Shown in pieces: positions 34,215 through 45,074 of a stretch of DNA of 64,000 nucleotides. The DNA comes from Lycorma delicatula (taxonomy: Eukaryota; Arthropoda; Insecta; Hemiptera; Fulgoridae): assembly GCF_047948215.1 (NCBI RefSeq), contig NC_134460.1, positions 8,737,501 to 8,801,500 on the forward strand, in the 5' to 3' direction. Numbering within the stretch: the stretch's first letter is position 1; every line of letters starts with the position of its first letter. Under the pieces are notes generated by a model that saw only the letters and a list, made by a program, of their open reading frames with translations, was not told the DNA's origin and did no database searches. Made by a program: the position numbers and the translations under genes.

Positions 34215-34698
34215 AGGATAGTCCCGGATTTTTTTATATCAGTTAGAAATTTCCGAATGTATGTGAAGGAAAAATTAAAGAAGGAATATTTGTTGGTCCT
34301 CATATAAGAGAGCTGGTCGAAGATTTAAATCAATGGTAAATAATGTAGAAAGTGCAGTTTGGGCTTCATTTAAAGACGTTTGAACATTTTTTCTCGGCGA
34401 ACAAAAATTCGACAATTACCACGATATTGTTAATCAACTTCTTACTTCATAAAGATTTATGGGATGAAATATGGCTTTGAAAATACATTACCTCCACACA
34501 CATCTGGATTTTTTCCCGGACAACATCGGAGAGGTAAGTGACGAACACGGTGAACATCTCCACCAAGACATTTCGGTGATGGAAAGTCGCTATAAAGGGA
34601 AATGGAATACTAGCATGCTAGACGATTACTGCTGGACATTAATTCGGGATGTACCTGAGGCTATTTATAAAAGAAAAGCATCAGCGAAATCATTCTAA
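34215..34698 (+). pseudogene. C-terminal remnant of a transposon-associated protein
   Basis: The blocks CEGKIKEGIFVGPHIRELVE and AVWASFKDV-like sequence appear in broken frames. They are followed by an open frame from 34471 with LDFFPDNIGEVSDEHGEHL, HQDISVMESRYKGKWNTSML, DDYCWTLIRD and RKASAKSF, then a stop. I recall proteins with this HQDI...YCW layout as highly repeated 'uncharacterized' predictions in arthropod genomes, which suggests a mobile element; its function is not known to me. The upstream half has stops and a frame change, so this copy is inactive. Confidence 0.6.
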
Positions 34699-35700
34699 CA
34701 CAGGTATGGCCATGCAAAATTATAAATTTTACAGATTTTAACTATATTTTCCCTTAATATTTTTTGAAGCGTAATTTATTTAAAACTAAGAGAGATAGAA
34801 AAATTATATTTACAGATCTGTAATGTACGCAAAAAAAAAGCATTTCAAGAAATGGTATCACACTTAGAGGAACATTAAATTTTTTTTTATTTATTAGTAA
34901 AGTACAACTACAACTGAAATAAACTACAAGTAAAACTTAAACTACAACTGAAATTAGGTAAAAAGTAATTAATGATTTAATTCATTGCTAGAAGAAATAA
35001 ATACCATATTTTGAAAAAACTTTTCCAGGCGCAGGCGTAACACAAGGCGGGAAGGAAGATCGTGCTGATGAAGGAAGATAGCAACGTTTAGAAAGGGCCG
35101 GATAACGCTCAGTGTTGTCAAGTGGAGGGGATTTAATTTATTTCTTCATTGTCATATATGACATATATTCGCTTTTAACCTTTCTTGCACTATAATGTTC
35201 TCTGATCATCACTTCTACTGATAATTATCAAATAGAAATGGTATTAGAAATACTATTTTGCGCAACTATTATTTATAACTACAAAAACTAGAATTTCATT
35301 AATTTTGTAATAATATATAATAAAAATAAAGATATTCACAAAAAATTTAATTTGAATAGGTAAATCATAAACTACGGGCAAACTTAGGAAGTTATACAAA
35401 CAATTACGGACACATTTGAAGAAGAAATAAAATCTGTTGATATTAAACACATAAAATGGTGTAATTAAAATTCCTTAAAAGACTCGGTTTTATAATGTGC
35501 AGATAAAATATTAAGTGATAAATGAATAAGGACGATAGGAAAGCAATAAAAATTTAATAAAGGCATTTTTAATGTTGCTCTAAAAGAAGGGTTAAGTATC
35601 AACTAGGTTAATAAAGTAAAAAATTAAGTGTTTTAAGATTAAATTAATGACAGAAGTTTGTGACTTCATCTTGCACAAAGAACAATAAATCGATTTTGTT
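34699..35700. other. AT-rich spacer
   Basis: No gene is recognised. A GC-richer patch at 35030-35125 was examined and not identified. Confidence 0.45.
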
Positions 35701-35711
35701 ACTTGGTGTAT

Positions 35712-36834
35712 TAATAGTAGAAGGAAGATTAAAGAAAAACAAACCAACATACTTGGCGTTTATAGACCTAGAAAAGGCATTCGATAACGTAGACTGGAAT
35801 AAAATGTTCAGCATTTTAAAAAAATTAGGGTTCAAATACAGAGATAGAAGAACAATTGCTAACATGTACAGGAACCAAACAGCAACAATAACAATTGAAG
35901 AACATAACAAAGAAGCCCTAATATGAAAGGGAGTCCGACAAGGATGTTCCATATCGCCATTACTTTTTAATCTTTACATGGAACTAGCAGTTAATGATGT
36001 TAAAGAACAATTTAGATTCGGAGTAACAGTACAAGGTGAAAAGATAAAGATGCTACGATTTGCTGATGATATAGTAATTCTAGCCGAGAGTAAAAAGGAT
36101 TTAGAAGAAACAATGAACGGCATAGATGAAGTCCTTCGCAAAAACTATCGCATGAAAATAAACAAGAACAAAACAAAAGTAATGAAATGTAGTAGAAATA
36201 ACAAAGATGGACCACTGAATGTGAAAATAGGAGGAGAAAAGATTATGGAGGTAGAAGAATTTTGTTATTTGGGGAGTAAAATTACTAAAGATGGACGAAG
36301 CAGGAGCGATATAAAATGCCGAATAGCACAAGCGAAACGAGCCTTCAGTAAGAAATATAATTTGTTTACTTCAAAAATGAATTTAAATGTCAGGAAATTA
36401 TTTTTGAAAGTGTATGTTTGGAGTGTCGCTTTATATGGAAGTGAAACTTGGACAATCGGAGTATCTGAGAAGAAAAGATTAGAAGCTTTTGAAATGCGGT
36501 GCTATAGGAGAATGTTAAAAATCAGATGGGTGGATAAAGTGACAAATGAAGAGGTATTGCGGCAAATAGATGAAGAAAGAAGCATTTGGAAAAATATAGT
36601 TAAAAGAAGAGACAGACTTATAGGCCACACACTAAGGCATCCTGGAATAGTCGCTTTAATATTGGAAGGACAGGTAGAAGGGAAAAATTGTGTAGGCAGG
36701 CCACGTTTGGAGTATGTAAAACAAATTGTTGGGGATGTAGGATGTAGAGGTATACTGAAATGAAACGACTAGCACTAGAAAGAGAATCTTGGAGAGCTGC
36801 ATCAAACCAGTCAAATGACTGAAGACAAAAAAAA
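35712..36834 (+). mobile_element. LINE-A copy 6, reverse transcriptase with two lesions
   Basis: Bounded by acttggtgtat at 35701-35711 and 36835-36845, with a short A-tail. It starts in the finger region (IVEGRLKKNKPTY). Motif A FIDLEKAFD is intact, but an Arg codon has become TGA at about 35924, just before GVRQGCS. After that the frame is open through LRFADDIVILAE and YGSETWTIG until a one-base loss near 36750 shifts the last 25 residues. Apart from these two lesions it is very close to copy 1. Confidence 0.92.
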
Positions 36835-36874
36835 ACTTGGTGTATATTATGTCAGACAGGGTTAGTTAATGTAA

Positions 36875-37183
36875 CCCACCGGGTTGGTCTAGTGGTTAAC
36901 GCGTCTTCACAAATCAGCTGATTTGGAAGTCGAGAGTTATAGCGTTCAAGTCCTAGTAAAGCCAGTTATTTTTACACGGATTTGAATACTAGATCGTGGA
37001 TACCGGTGTTCTTTGGTGGTTGGGTTTCAATTAACCACACATCTCAGGAATGGTCGAGCTGAGATTGTACAAGACTACACTTCATTTACACTCATACATA
37101 TCATCCTCATTCATCCTCCGAAGAATTATCTTAACGGTAGTTACCGGAGGCTAAACAGGAAAAAGAAAGAAAAAAAAGAAAGA
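36875..37183 (+). mobile_element. SINE2, best full-length copy
   Basis: The element has a tRNA-like head (cccaccgggttggtctagtgg, A box ggtctagtgg), the palindromic aatcagctgattt, and B box gttcaagtcc. The body is tagatcgtggataccggtg, and the 3' module is cattcatcctccgaag to accggaggctaa, followed by an A/G-rich tail. It is flanked by a 17-bp perfect direct repeat, agggttagttaatgtaa, at 36858-36874 and 37184-37200. It is the reference for the other SINE2 copies here. Confidence 0.93.
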
Positions 37184-37200
37184 AGGGTTAGTTAATGTAA

Positions 37201-37375
37201 TTACGGAGGAAAATACACAGGAAAGCGAATTTAAAAACAAATAAAACACATATTAGTGACAATACAGAAAATCGGAGTTACGTCACTTATTAATGGGCAA
37301 ATAAAAGCTTAGTGCAAAAAAAAAATGGAGAAATGCGTCAAACCAGTCAAATGCCTGGTAACATTGAAAAACAAG
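37201..37375 (+). pseudogene. Possible old LINE-A-like 3' end
   Basis: The segment ends gcgtcaaaccagtcaaatgc, close to the LINE-A terminus (catcaaaccagtcaaatgac). Upstream bases could be its decayed C-terminal coding part. The match is confined to about 30 bp, so confidence is low. Confidence 0.35.
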
Positions 37376-37457
37376 ACTTTAGACACGGTTAATGCGTAAT
37401 GCGCAATATACTAAATATCGTACTATACGAGATGTATTATATATATCACACACACAC

Positions 37458-38707
37458 ACAGAGTGTATCACAAAGTTCTTTCGGGACTTTCATAACTTAT
37501 TCTACTCGTGAAAGTAATGGAAAAAGCTCATATGAACATTTATCCTAAAAAGTGCTTCGTTTGCGAGTTATGGCCAGTTAAAGATTTCGCTCGGATTTCA
37601 GCTACCCGGTGAAATGAGTTCGTTCTGTAATTTTAGGACATTAATTAAAAACAGAATTAGTGATTCTTATGATATTTTACCTGAAATATCTAATAAAATA
37701 TGTCCCTTAGCCGTATTTGAAGTAGTTTTTGAAAAATGTGGGGTGAAAATCAGTAAATTTGGGTAAAAAACCCTATTTTTTTATGTTTGACGTACAATAG
37801 CATTGTTAAATGAGTAATAAATATATACAAATTTTAAACAAAACTTGTAGAGAGATTAATTCTGAACAAAATTGTGTAAGATAAGTTGAATAACCCAAAA
37901 AAAAAATTTACAAATTTTATTTAAAAATAGTTTATTAATTACGTTTGTTAGTACTTACTTAATGTAAACGAAAAACAAATTATTTTTTGATGATGTGAAA
38001 ATCTTATAAAAAATAAAATTTACTGTTAAAAATTGCTGTTAAAAAACTGTAAATTACACAACTGTAAAATAAAAATTACTTCGATAATATTATTTTATTA
38101 ATGAAAGAAATAAATTGTTTGAAAAATTATTATTTCAAATTTGGCAATAAAATAAGAACAGTTGATCAACAATGCAAAATATTGTATTACTGTTTAAATC
38201 ATTCTGTAAAGTACATTAAGTATAGCGGGTACTGGGAACTGTGCTGTCGTTTGCGAATAAAAGGTTTTTCTTTGTTTTTTTTTTAACTTACACTATTTTC
38301 TTCAGAATTAAACTCTCTACACATTTCTTTTAAAAAGTTTTATGTGTTTACTACCCATTTAACAAATTTACTGTAGGTCAAACATATAAAATATGGTTTT
38401 TAACCTCAATTTATTGATTTCCACCTCAGATATCTCAAAAACGTCTGCAGATACGTTTCTGAGACCTATTTTATTGGATTTTCAGGTCAAAAACCATAGG
38501 TAATCATTAATTTTGTCCATTAATTAATGTTATAAAATTTAAATACGACCTCAGTTGACCGAGGTAGTTGAAAACCCAAACGAAAACTTTCATTAACCGT
38601 AACTTGCAAAAGAAACATTTTAGAACATAGGTTTATATGAACTTTTTCTACTATTTTCAAGAGTAGAACAGATAAAAGTCCCAGGAGAACTTCGTGATAC
38701 ACTCTGT
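37458..38707. mobile_element. Foldback-like element with inverted arms of about 430 bp
   Basis: The left arm (about 37458-37890) and the complement of the right arm (about 38283-38707) align colinearly with moderate divergence. Examples are acagagtgtatcac, the gggactttcataac/gggacttttatctg block, tttgcgagttatgg/tttgcaagttacgg, gacattaattaa, gtaaaaaaccctat/gttaaaaaccatat and gagagattaattctga/gagagtttaattctga. The centre of about 390 bp has only a short unrecognised frame (38101-38286). Long inverted arms without a transposase are typical of foldback elements or large MITEs. AT-rich microsatellite DNA flanks both ends, so no target duplication can be read with confidence. Confidence 0.8.
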
Positions 38708-38709
38708 AA

Positions 38710-38710
<1 letters not shown>

Positions 38711-38767
<57 letters not shown>

Positions 38768-38769
38768 CA
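38711..38769. repeat. Microsatellite (AT)n
   Basis: About 59 bp of AT dinucleotides with a few interruptions, directly right of the foldback-like element. Confidence 0.95.
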
Positions 38770-40099
38770 GCATATACATATTTGTAAACGGAGTAAGTAT
38801 ACTGTATATATACTTGTTTATATTTATATAAATAGGTGTAATAAAAACATTAACCTAGCTATTAATTTTTGGATCCTACATATAAAAGTGAACAAGGAAT
38901 TTTGTATGAAAAAAGAACGGTGATTTCCATTTACTTTTTCTTTTTTCCACCATTTTATGTTTTTAAAAAAAAATTATATTTTAAAATTGGGTTAAAAAAT
39001 CATTATAATATTTGATAAACATGATTTGCACCGACTTTCTTCAATAGAAATAAAAAAAACTATAAAAATAACTTCAAAAATCTCAAAATGTCAAATATTT
39101 AAATCGTTGCAAATAATTGACGATATAATTTTCAGCCGGGTTTCTATATCTGTTTAATTAATTTGAATAAGCTTGAATGTAATATACATATATAAGTTAT
39201 AGTATAGTATTTACCATATGTAAGCACTACTATCCGATTCTGTTCCTGGAATTGTATTAATTCTAAGAATTGTTACTATGTAGAAGCCTTTGTCTTTTAT
39301 GTAATTTTTTTTATTCCTGCACTTGCGTTATTAGAATGCACATCTGACACAAGTCTCGCACTCACTTCGTTACAATGAATATGTAATGAAAGTTTCTTTG
39401 TTAGCATTAATACTTAACATTGTATAAGAATTTTATTGGAAGGAATAACTAATAATAATTAATATTAATAATAGAGTAAATATCTATTTTTGCAAAATTT
39501 GTAAGGATAATAAATTAAAATTTTTTTTAAAAAAAGAATCATCGTTAAGGATAGACTTAACATTTATATATATAATATTAAATTAATTTAGATATAATTA
39601 TTGTTTTTCTGTAATGATTGGCAAACATTTATTTTAAGTTGTTGATTAAAATTTTACGAATAAACTCAGTCAAGCACTGTACCAATTAGCTATAAACCTT
39701 TCGGTCTTACATTATTAGGGATTTTTACAGAAACAAATTCTAACTACATTTTTTAGCCCATAAATTGATCGATTTAAATAAAGAAGTTACTTTCAAAGAA
39801 TGACTTGCTTCGAAAGATATATTGTCTTAAGGCAGTTCGACCTAGATACAGAATTTATAAGCTACGTGAGTACAGATACGTGAGTAATAAACCTCATACA
39901 GAGAAGCCTATACTTTTTAAATGATAAGTTAGAGGTTAAAAGAAGAGAATAATGTAATTAATATTGTCTAAAAGCATCATATTATTTGCGTATATTAATG
40001 AGTCGATCTGTTATAGACTGAGAAATTTTAGTTCCTTAACCAAATTTAGTGTAACAGATTAAAGTAGTGAACATCATTATTTCTAAATAAATAACTTTT
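38770..40099. other. Unannotated AT-rich DNA
   Basis: No gene or repeat is recognised up to the I-like LINE. Confidence 0.45.
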
Positions 40100-40986
40100 C
40101 TTAGAATCGGTCACACGCGATTAACAAATTTATATATGTTAACCGGCGAAGTGAGACCAATGTGCGGTGTTTGTAATAAAACACTGACAATCAAGCATCT
40201 AATAGAAGAGTGTACCATATATGAGGACCTCAGAAAGAGGTTCCGTCTTACAAATAATATTAATGCTGATCTGGATAATAGAAATTAAGAAAATATAGTT
40301 GCATTTTTACACGCCAGTGGACTTCTTAAAAGTATATAAAATGGAAGTTTAAAGCTGTGGTAAAAGATACGCTAAGCGGTAGTATTATATATACATATAA
40401 GGGAGTCTCGAAGCGTGGTACGTATAGTGACGGGAGGTAGCCCTCTTGCCTAGGCCATTTTGGCTCACCTGCATTCAAGAGCAGTGAGTCGGGGTGTGTC
40501 CGATGATGGCATGGGGGACCCTCAAGGTTGGATTGAGGGCGCGAGGCTATGGGTGTACGCCGTGCATGCCTATGGCCTGATATAAGAAGGATTCAACTGC
40601 CACGGCACCCTGGCACGACTGATATACTGCTCAACGGCAGTTCTGGTCGCCCTGAGGGTGTTTAAACAAACTATAAATGAGACTTCGTAGAAGAAAGAAA
40701 GAAAGATATGGTATTGATAAGTTTAATTTTAATTTTAAGTTCATGGTCTTTTGAGAACCTATCTCAAATTTTAATATTGGGGCCCTTTACACCCCGTAAG
40801 TGTTTGTGATTGTCCTTGTCTTTTATGTTTTAATGTTTATTTTGAAGTTTGTGTTTTTAAATAAAATGTAAGGGCCCTTTACACCCTTACATATGACGAT
40901 CCTGATGGAGATAATAATTTCTTTTAAAGAATGTGACGAGGGCTAATGACCTTAGCAGTCGATGCCCGTAAAAATTCAGTTAAAAA
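40100..40986 (+). pseudogene. I-like LINE: ORF2 C terminus and 3' UTR
   Basis: The coding part (40100-40339) reads LRIGHTRLTNLYMLTGEV, RPMCGVCNKTLTIKHLIEEC, TIYEDLRKRF and, after an in-frame stop (TAA), ENIVAFLHASGLLKSI then TAA. This C-terminal end with C-x2-C...H...C is seen after the RNase H domain in I/Loa-group LINEs. The 3' UTR (40340-40986) ends gatgcccgtaaaaattcag and an A-run, matching the copy at 11577. 5' truncation has removed the reverse transcriptase and nuclease domains. Confidence 0.8.
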
Positions 40987-41409
40987 AAAAATAACTTTTT
41001 CTATAAATTTCGGTTTAGATCTTATATTATTTCCCAATTTCATTCACTACATCATAATAAAATTTCTGTATTTAATATCTAATTAATGAGAGCAAAAAAT
41101 TACTTAAACGATACAAATTTATCTTTTACATTTTTTAACTGTACATAGATCCAGCTTCAATCCGGTTTACTGAAAATAAAGCGCAGGGAATACGTATTCG
41201 TTGTATTATTGTAATTAAATTTAGCCAAATTTTAAACTCAGGCAATAAAACAGGTTTTTTACTTACCAGCATGTTTTGTATTTATCGGGTATGCAGACGA
41301 GGAGGGAGAAGAGACTTAACTACTTGAACATCAGGTAGTAACAGAAACATACATTCTTTTATCAAGCCTATGAACTGTGTGTCCGTAAAATCTTTCCACC
41401 ATTACAAAA
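40987..41409. other. Unannotated spacer
   Basis: No gene is recognised between the I-like LINE and the DDE transposon. Confidence 0.4.
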
Positions 41410-41972
41410 AACTATTACAGTTACAGTTGTGCGGTCAAGTGAAAGTGCAGTGCGATTTAATGCACAAAAGAATAATTCGTTCCTTCTATTTCATTGAGCA
41501 TTCGGTAACAGTTAACATTTACTAGGATATTCTGCAACACTTACCTATACCTAAACCAAACGACTTGCAACCTAGGATGGTTCTCTAGCAGGATGGCGCA
41601 CCACCACATTGGGTACTACTAGTTCGAAATTTTCTGAATGAATCATTTCATGGCAGATGGATTGGGCGCGACGGTCTCACTCCTTAACCACCTCGATCAC
41701 CAGACATAATTCCCTTATACTTTTTCCTCTGGGGTTATATTAAGGACATGGTCTGTGCAATACCCGTACCTGATCTGGACACATTAAGTTGGAGAATAAC
41801 TGAAGCTATTACTAGTGTTACCGAAGAAATGTTGACCAACCACATGGCATGAAATTGATTAACGGTTCATGAGCGACAAAAGCGCACATGTTGATGTTTA
41901 TTGATGTGGTAAAAAGCTACATAATTTTTTCTTTCCTTTGCCACAAACCGCACAGCTGTAACTGTAATAGTT
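41410..41972 (+). pseudogene. DDE transposon, internally deleted, with intact TIRs
   Basis: The 26-bp ends (41410-41435 and the complement of 41947-41972) differ at one base; the core is ctattacagttacag. The interior encodes a decayed transposase C-terminal half: IEHSVTVN, QDGAPPHWVLLVRNFLNES, GRWIGRDG, PPRSPDIIPLYFFLWGYIKD and EEMLTNHMA. It has several stops. QDGAPPHW and SPD-FFLWG are the second and third catalytic blocks of a mariner/Tc-group family. The N-terminal helix-turn-helix is deleted. It may be of the same general family as the remnant at 22712, which keeps only the N-terminal half, but the TIRs differ. Confidence 0.8.
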
Positions 41973-42173
41973 AGAGGTCCATCTGTTTAGGTAATTTCAT
42001 TTACTTCTCACGATCCACAGCTTGTCAAAAATTTATTTAATCTATTTAGGTTCATCCTGTTACATGAAATTTAACCTTTTTTTTCCTTATCGCTCTTTCT
42101 ATGATTTTGATAGATTTTCAAGTTAGATTTAAATCTTAACCTTAACCTCAAATCTCAATCTTAACCTCGGATA

Positions 42174-42628
42174 TGAATAAAGCACTTCTTCGGAATTTAA
42201 GGAGTGTCCAGCGCAGAACCTTAATTGTATGCACTGGTGTTTTTAAAATAATCTCCTATGAGGTCACCACCGTATTGGGAAATGCTCTTCCAATCGATTT
42301 AGTGGTGAAAGTTCGGACAGCCATGTGGAGATTGAGGCCAAGAGACCGGGAGGCCGAGGTATTTAGGATGCGGTTTAGAGCCGGGGCAGTACCGGAATGG
42401 AACGGCAATCACAATAAACCGAATCTAAATTTCGTTCAGTTGCCCATCTCCCGCCTGCGGAAGAGGCTGCAGAGCCTCGCGATGGAAGCACGGTAACTGG
42501 AATGGGGCACCATGACTAAGGGTCATTTCTTGTATAAGTTTATACAGAATTTAGGGGAACGGTTGAACCAATATCTGTTTCGGTTCCGCCTGGTGAAAAT
42601 CGGATGTAGCCACCTGTACGGTGGGTGA
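42174..42628 (+). pseudogene. R1-like LINE ORF2 fragment
   Basis: The reading NLRSVQRRTLIVCTGVFKII, ALPIDLVVKVRTAMWRL and, in another frame, FLYKFIQNLGERLNQYLFRF corresponds to the thumb-to-C-terminal part of an R1-like ORF2. It is a diverged relative of the copy at 1844 (which has LRSVHRLALL and LPIDLQIKVR). It stops abruptly at the mariner junction, and the zinc-knuckle end is missing. Confidence 0.7.
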
Positions 42629-42985
42629 ATAAGAATAAGCGGAAAGGAATGTTGTCATCAGGCATTTTCTTTCTACATGACAATGCTCGGCCGCACACTT
42701 CAGCTGTAACAAAGAAGCTCCTGCAGCGTTTTCGTTGGAAAGTGTTTGATCACTAACCATACAACTCGGGCTTTGCTCCATCCGATTTTCACCTCTTTGC
42801 TCAAATGAAACGCTGGCTAGGAGGACAACATTCTGGCACAGACATCGAGCTGCAGCGTAGGAACATGGCTGAAAACACAGGCGGCTCCGTTCTATGACGA
42901 GGGTATTAGAAAGTTGGTACCACGCTGCAACAAATGTCTAAATCGGAGTGGCGACTATGTAGAAAAATAGCGTAACTAAGTAAGT
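42629..42985 (+). pseudogene. Mariner transposase C-terminal remnant (D34D type)
   Basis: Translation gives KRKGMLSSGIFFLHDNARPH, then KKLLQRFRWKVFDH, a stop, and PYNSGFAPSDFHLFAQMKRW followed by LGGQHSGTD. The two catalytic aspartates (HDNARPH and APSDFHLF) are 34 residues apart, the mariner signature. The first aspartate and the DNA-binding region are absent, and stop codons occur. No inverted repeat was found. It abuts the R1-like fragment without a gap. Confidence 0.82.
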
Positions 42986-43917
42986 ACCACATTTAGCCCG
43001 CTCACGCTGTTAAGCAAACTCTAGGAGGTACGTTCGGATTCTGTTCAACTTTTCGAGGCTCAGTTGCCGTTTTTGGCACAGACATTCGGTCTTATGCTTT
43101 AGGGCGTCCGAATGGGATAGCAGGAAAAATGCCAGTCAAACGAAAACCTTCCCTGTTACCTTTGAACGATAGATTTTCCTAAGTAAGCTTCTTTCGATCA
43201 TAAAAATTCATACTGAAAAAGGGAAAAGTCATTTTCGTTTATATGAAATTGTATGTACATTAAAATAAATAAGATATAAATTATCCAATAAATGAATTTT
43301 CTAATCTTTCCCCGGCATTTATTATAATTTATATATGCTTATGTACACATGAATAACCGTTTTTTTCAGTCTTTTATTTAAGGGAAAAAAATTAAATGAA
43401 TTTTGTTTGTTTTAGCTACGGCAGTTTTATTTTAACATAATTAATTCGCTAACGTTCATACGCTTTACACTTAGATAAGACTTACAATCAAATTTACAGG
43501 AACACATTTTAACTGACACATGTCGATTCTCATTAAATTCTGAAAATACTAAGGGGTGAATATTTAATTATGGAGAAAAAGAGTAAAATTAAAAATTTGA
43601 CTAGTTTTCAAAATAAAAAGTTAAAAAAAAGTTATTCTTGGTTAAAATAACGTGGAAAATTTAATTATTATTACAACTTAAATTTTTACCTTTACTGTAA
43701 CTTTGTTTTTTCCGTTGTATTCATGCGTTTTATTATTTTTGCTTTATCATGAGATTTCAATAATTTGAGATCGATTAATATTAAAATTAAATAAATTTTA
43801 CTGGAAATAAAAAAAATAAATAAATAGTTCACAGCATTATAAGTAAATTTTAAAATAGATACCTTAGTTCAATAGTACGTTACATATTATTCATTTATTT
43901 TATATTTTAATATTCAC
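42986..43917. other. Unannotated DNA
   Basis: The first 200 bases may still belong to the mariner 3' region. The rest is AT-rich without recognisable features. Confidence 0.4.
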
Positions 43918-43928
43918 CAATCTCACAA

Positions 43929-44090
43929 TATTTTGTTTATTCTAACCTCCGGAACCAACGTTAGATATTGCTTCAGAAGATGAGATGAATGATTTGTAGC
44001 GTCTGTGAAAATTCCATGACTGACCGGGATTCGAACCCGGGATCTCCGGATGAAAGACCGAGACGCTACCACTCGCGTCACGGCGGCCGG
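43929..44090 (-). mobile_element. SINE1, well-preserved copy
   Basis: Minus strand: gccggccgccgtgacgcgag head, perfect B box ggttcgaatcc, the 3' module and a short A-rich end. Bounded by caatctcacaa at 43918-43928 and 44091-44101. Confidence 0.93.
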
Positions 44091-44114
44091 CAATCTCACA
44101 AGATTAAAATATGT

Positions 44115-44350
44115 TAACCAACCGGGTTGGTTTAAAAGTAAACTAACTCGTTGTCGTAAATCAGCTGATTTCAAAGTCGAAGTTCTGAGGTTCAAATCCT
44201 AATAAAGGTAATTCCTTTTATTCGGATTTGAATATTAGATTTTAGATACCGGTGTTGTTTGGTGGTTGTGTTTTAATTACCCACATGTTCTAATAATGGT
44301 CGGCCTGAGTTTGTTCAAGACTTTACATTTACCGGTAAAGTTACATTACA
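44115..44350 (+). mobile_element. SINE2b copy
   Basis: Head aaccaaccgggttggttta, aatcagctgattt, B box ggttcaaatcctaataaa, body ataccggtgttgtttggtgg, tail tacatttaccggt. Same 3' end as the copy at 24173. It lies 14 bp after the SINE1 target duplication. Confidence 0.85.
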
Positions 44351-44464
44351 CTGATAAGTTGCTAATTATTTTAATTCTTGATACGCTAAAAATAAAAATA
44401 TTTAAAAAAAATTATTGATAGGCATAAGATATGAAATTAGTAAATTCTTAAGTACCAAAATAAT

Positions 44465-44872
44465 CTGATGTGTACACCACATAACTTCCTTGTACGCCTA
44501 TTAAATAACATATACACATGTTTTTAAAATGAAAAGTACATAAAATTTTATTTCATTTATAACTTCTGATATTTTTTCATATATGTTTTTTTTATTGTTA
44601 TTATTAAATTATTTTTCATAAATCCTTTTTTTACTAGAAGTTAATAATTATTAATAAATCAATATATCTTTAAAAAAAAAGGAGATGAAGTCTGGATTTT
44701 ACAACAGGAAGCTGTGTCTTCCTGTTGTACCAAATTTTCATTACTTACAATTTTATTTACCTATAACTCCTGAATCAATAAAAATAAGTATCACTTATGA
44801 TATATAGTTGAAAAGCTCTTAATGAGAGCTTATTACTGCGGTTAAGAAAAAGTCCAAAATTCAAACCTTTTA
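44465..44872 (-). mobile_element. RepB 3' half
   Basis: Begins with the outer end gatgtgtacaccacataac and cttccttgtacgcctatt and runs to the cggttaagaaaaagtcc block, where it is truncated. A small local duplication of the cttcctgttg type is seen near 44705-44735. Confidence 0.75.
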
Positions 44873-45074
44873 TGGAATTGTAACATAACATAGATTGAGA
44901 ACAACAAAAAATAAATGCTAAAAAAGTATACAGCATAAAAAAAATAATATTAAAGTATAAAAAAAATTATTAAATATTAAACATTAGAACAAAAGAAGGC
45001 ATAATAAATTAACACTACTCACATACAAGAAACAAGGTCAAAAGTACGACACTTAAGAAATACATAATTCATTT

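Noticed and set aside
38520..38768. Minus-strand frame beginning with a Tyr-Ile repeat
   Set aside because: The N-terminal part is a translated (AT)n microsatellite and the rest lies in the foldback arm.
43929..44090. Genuine tRNA gene suggested by good A and B boxes (also the other SINE copies)
   Set aside because: No complete cloverleaf with acceptor stem is present. The sequence continues into a SINE body with an A-tail and target duplications.
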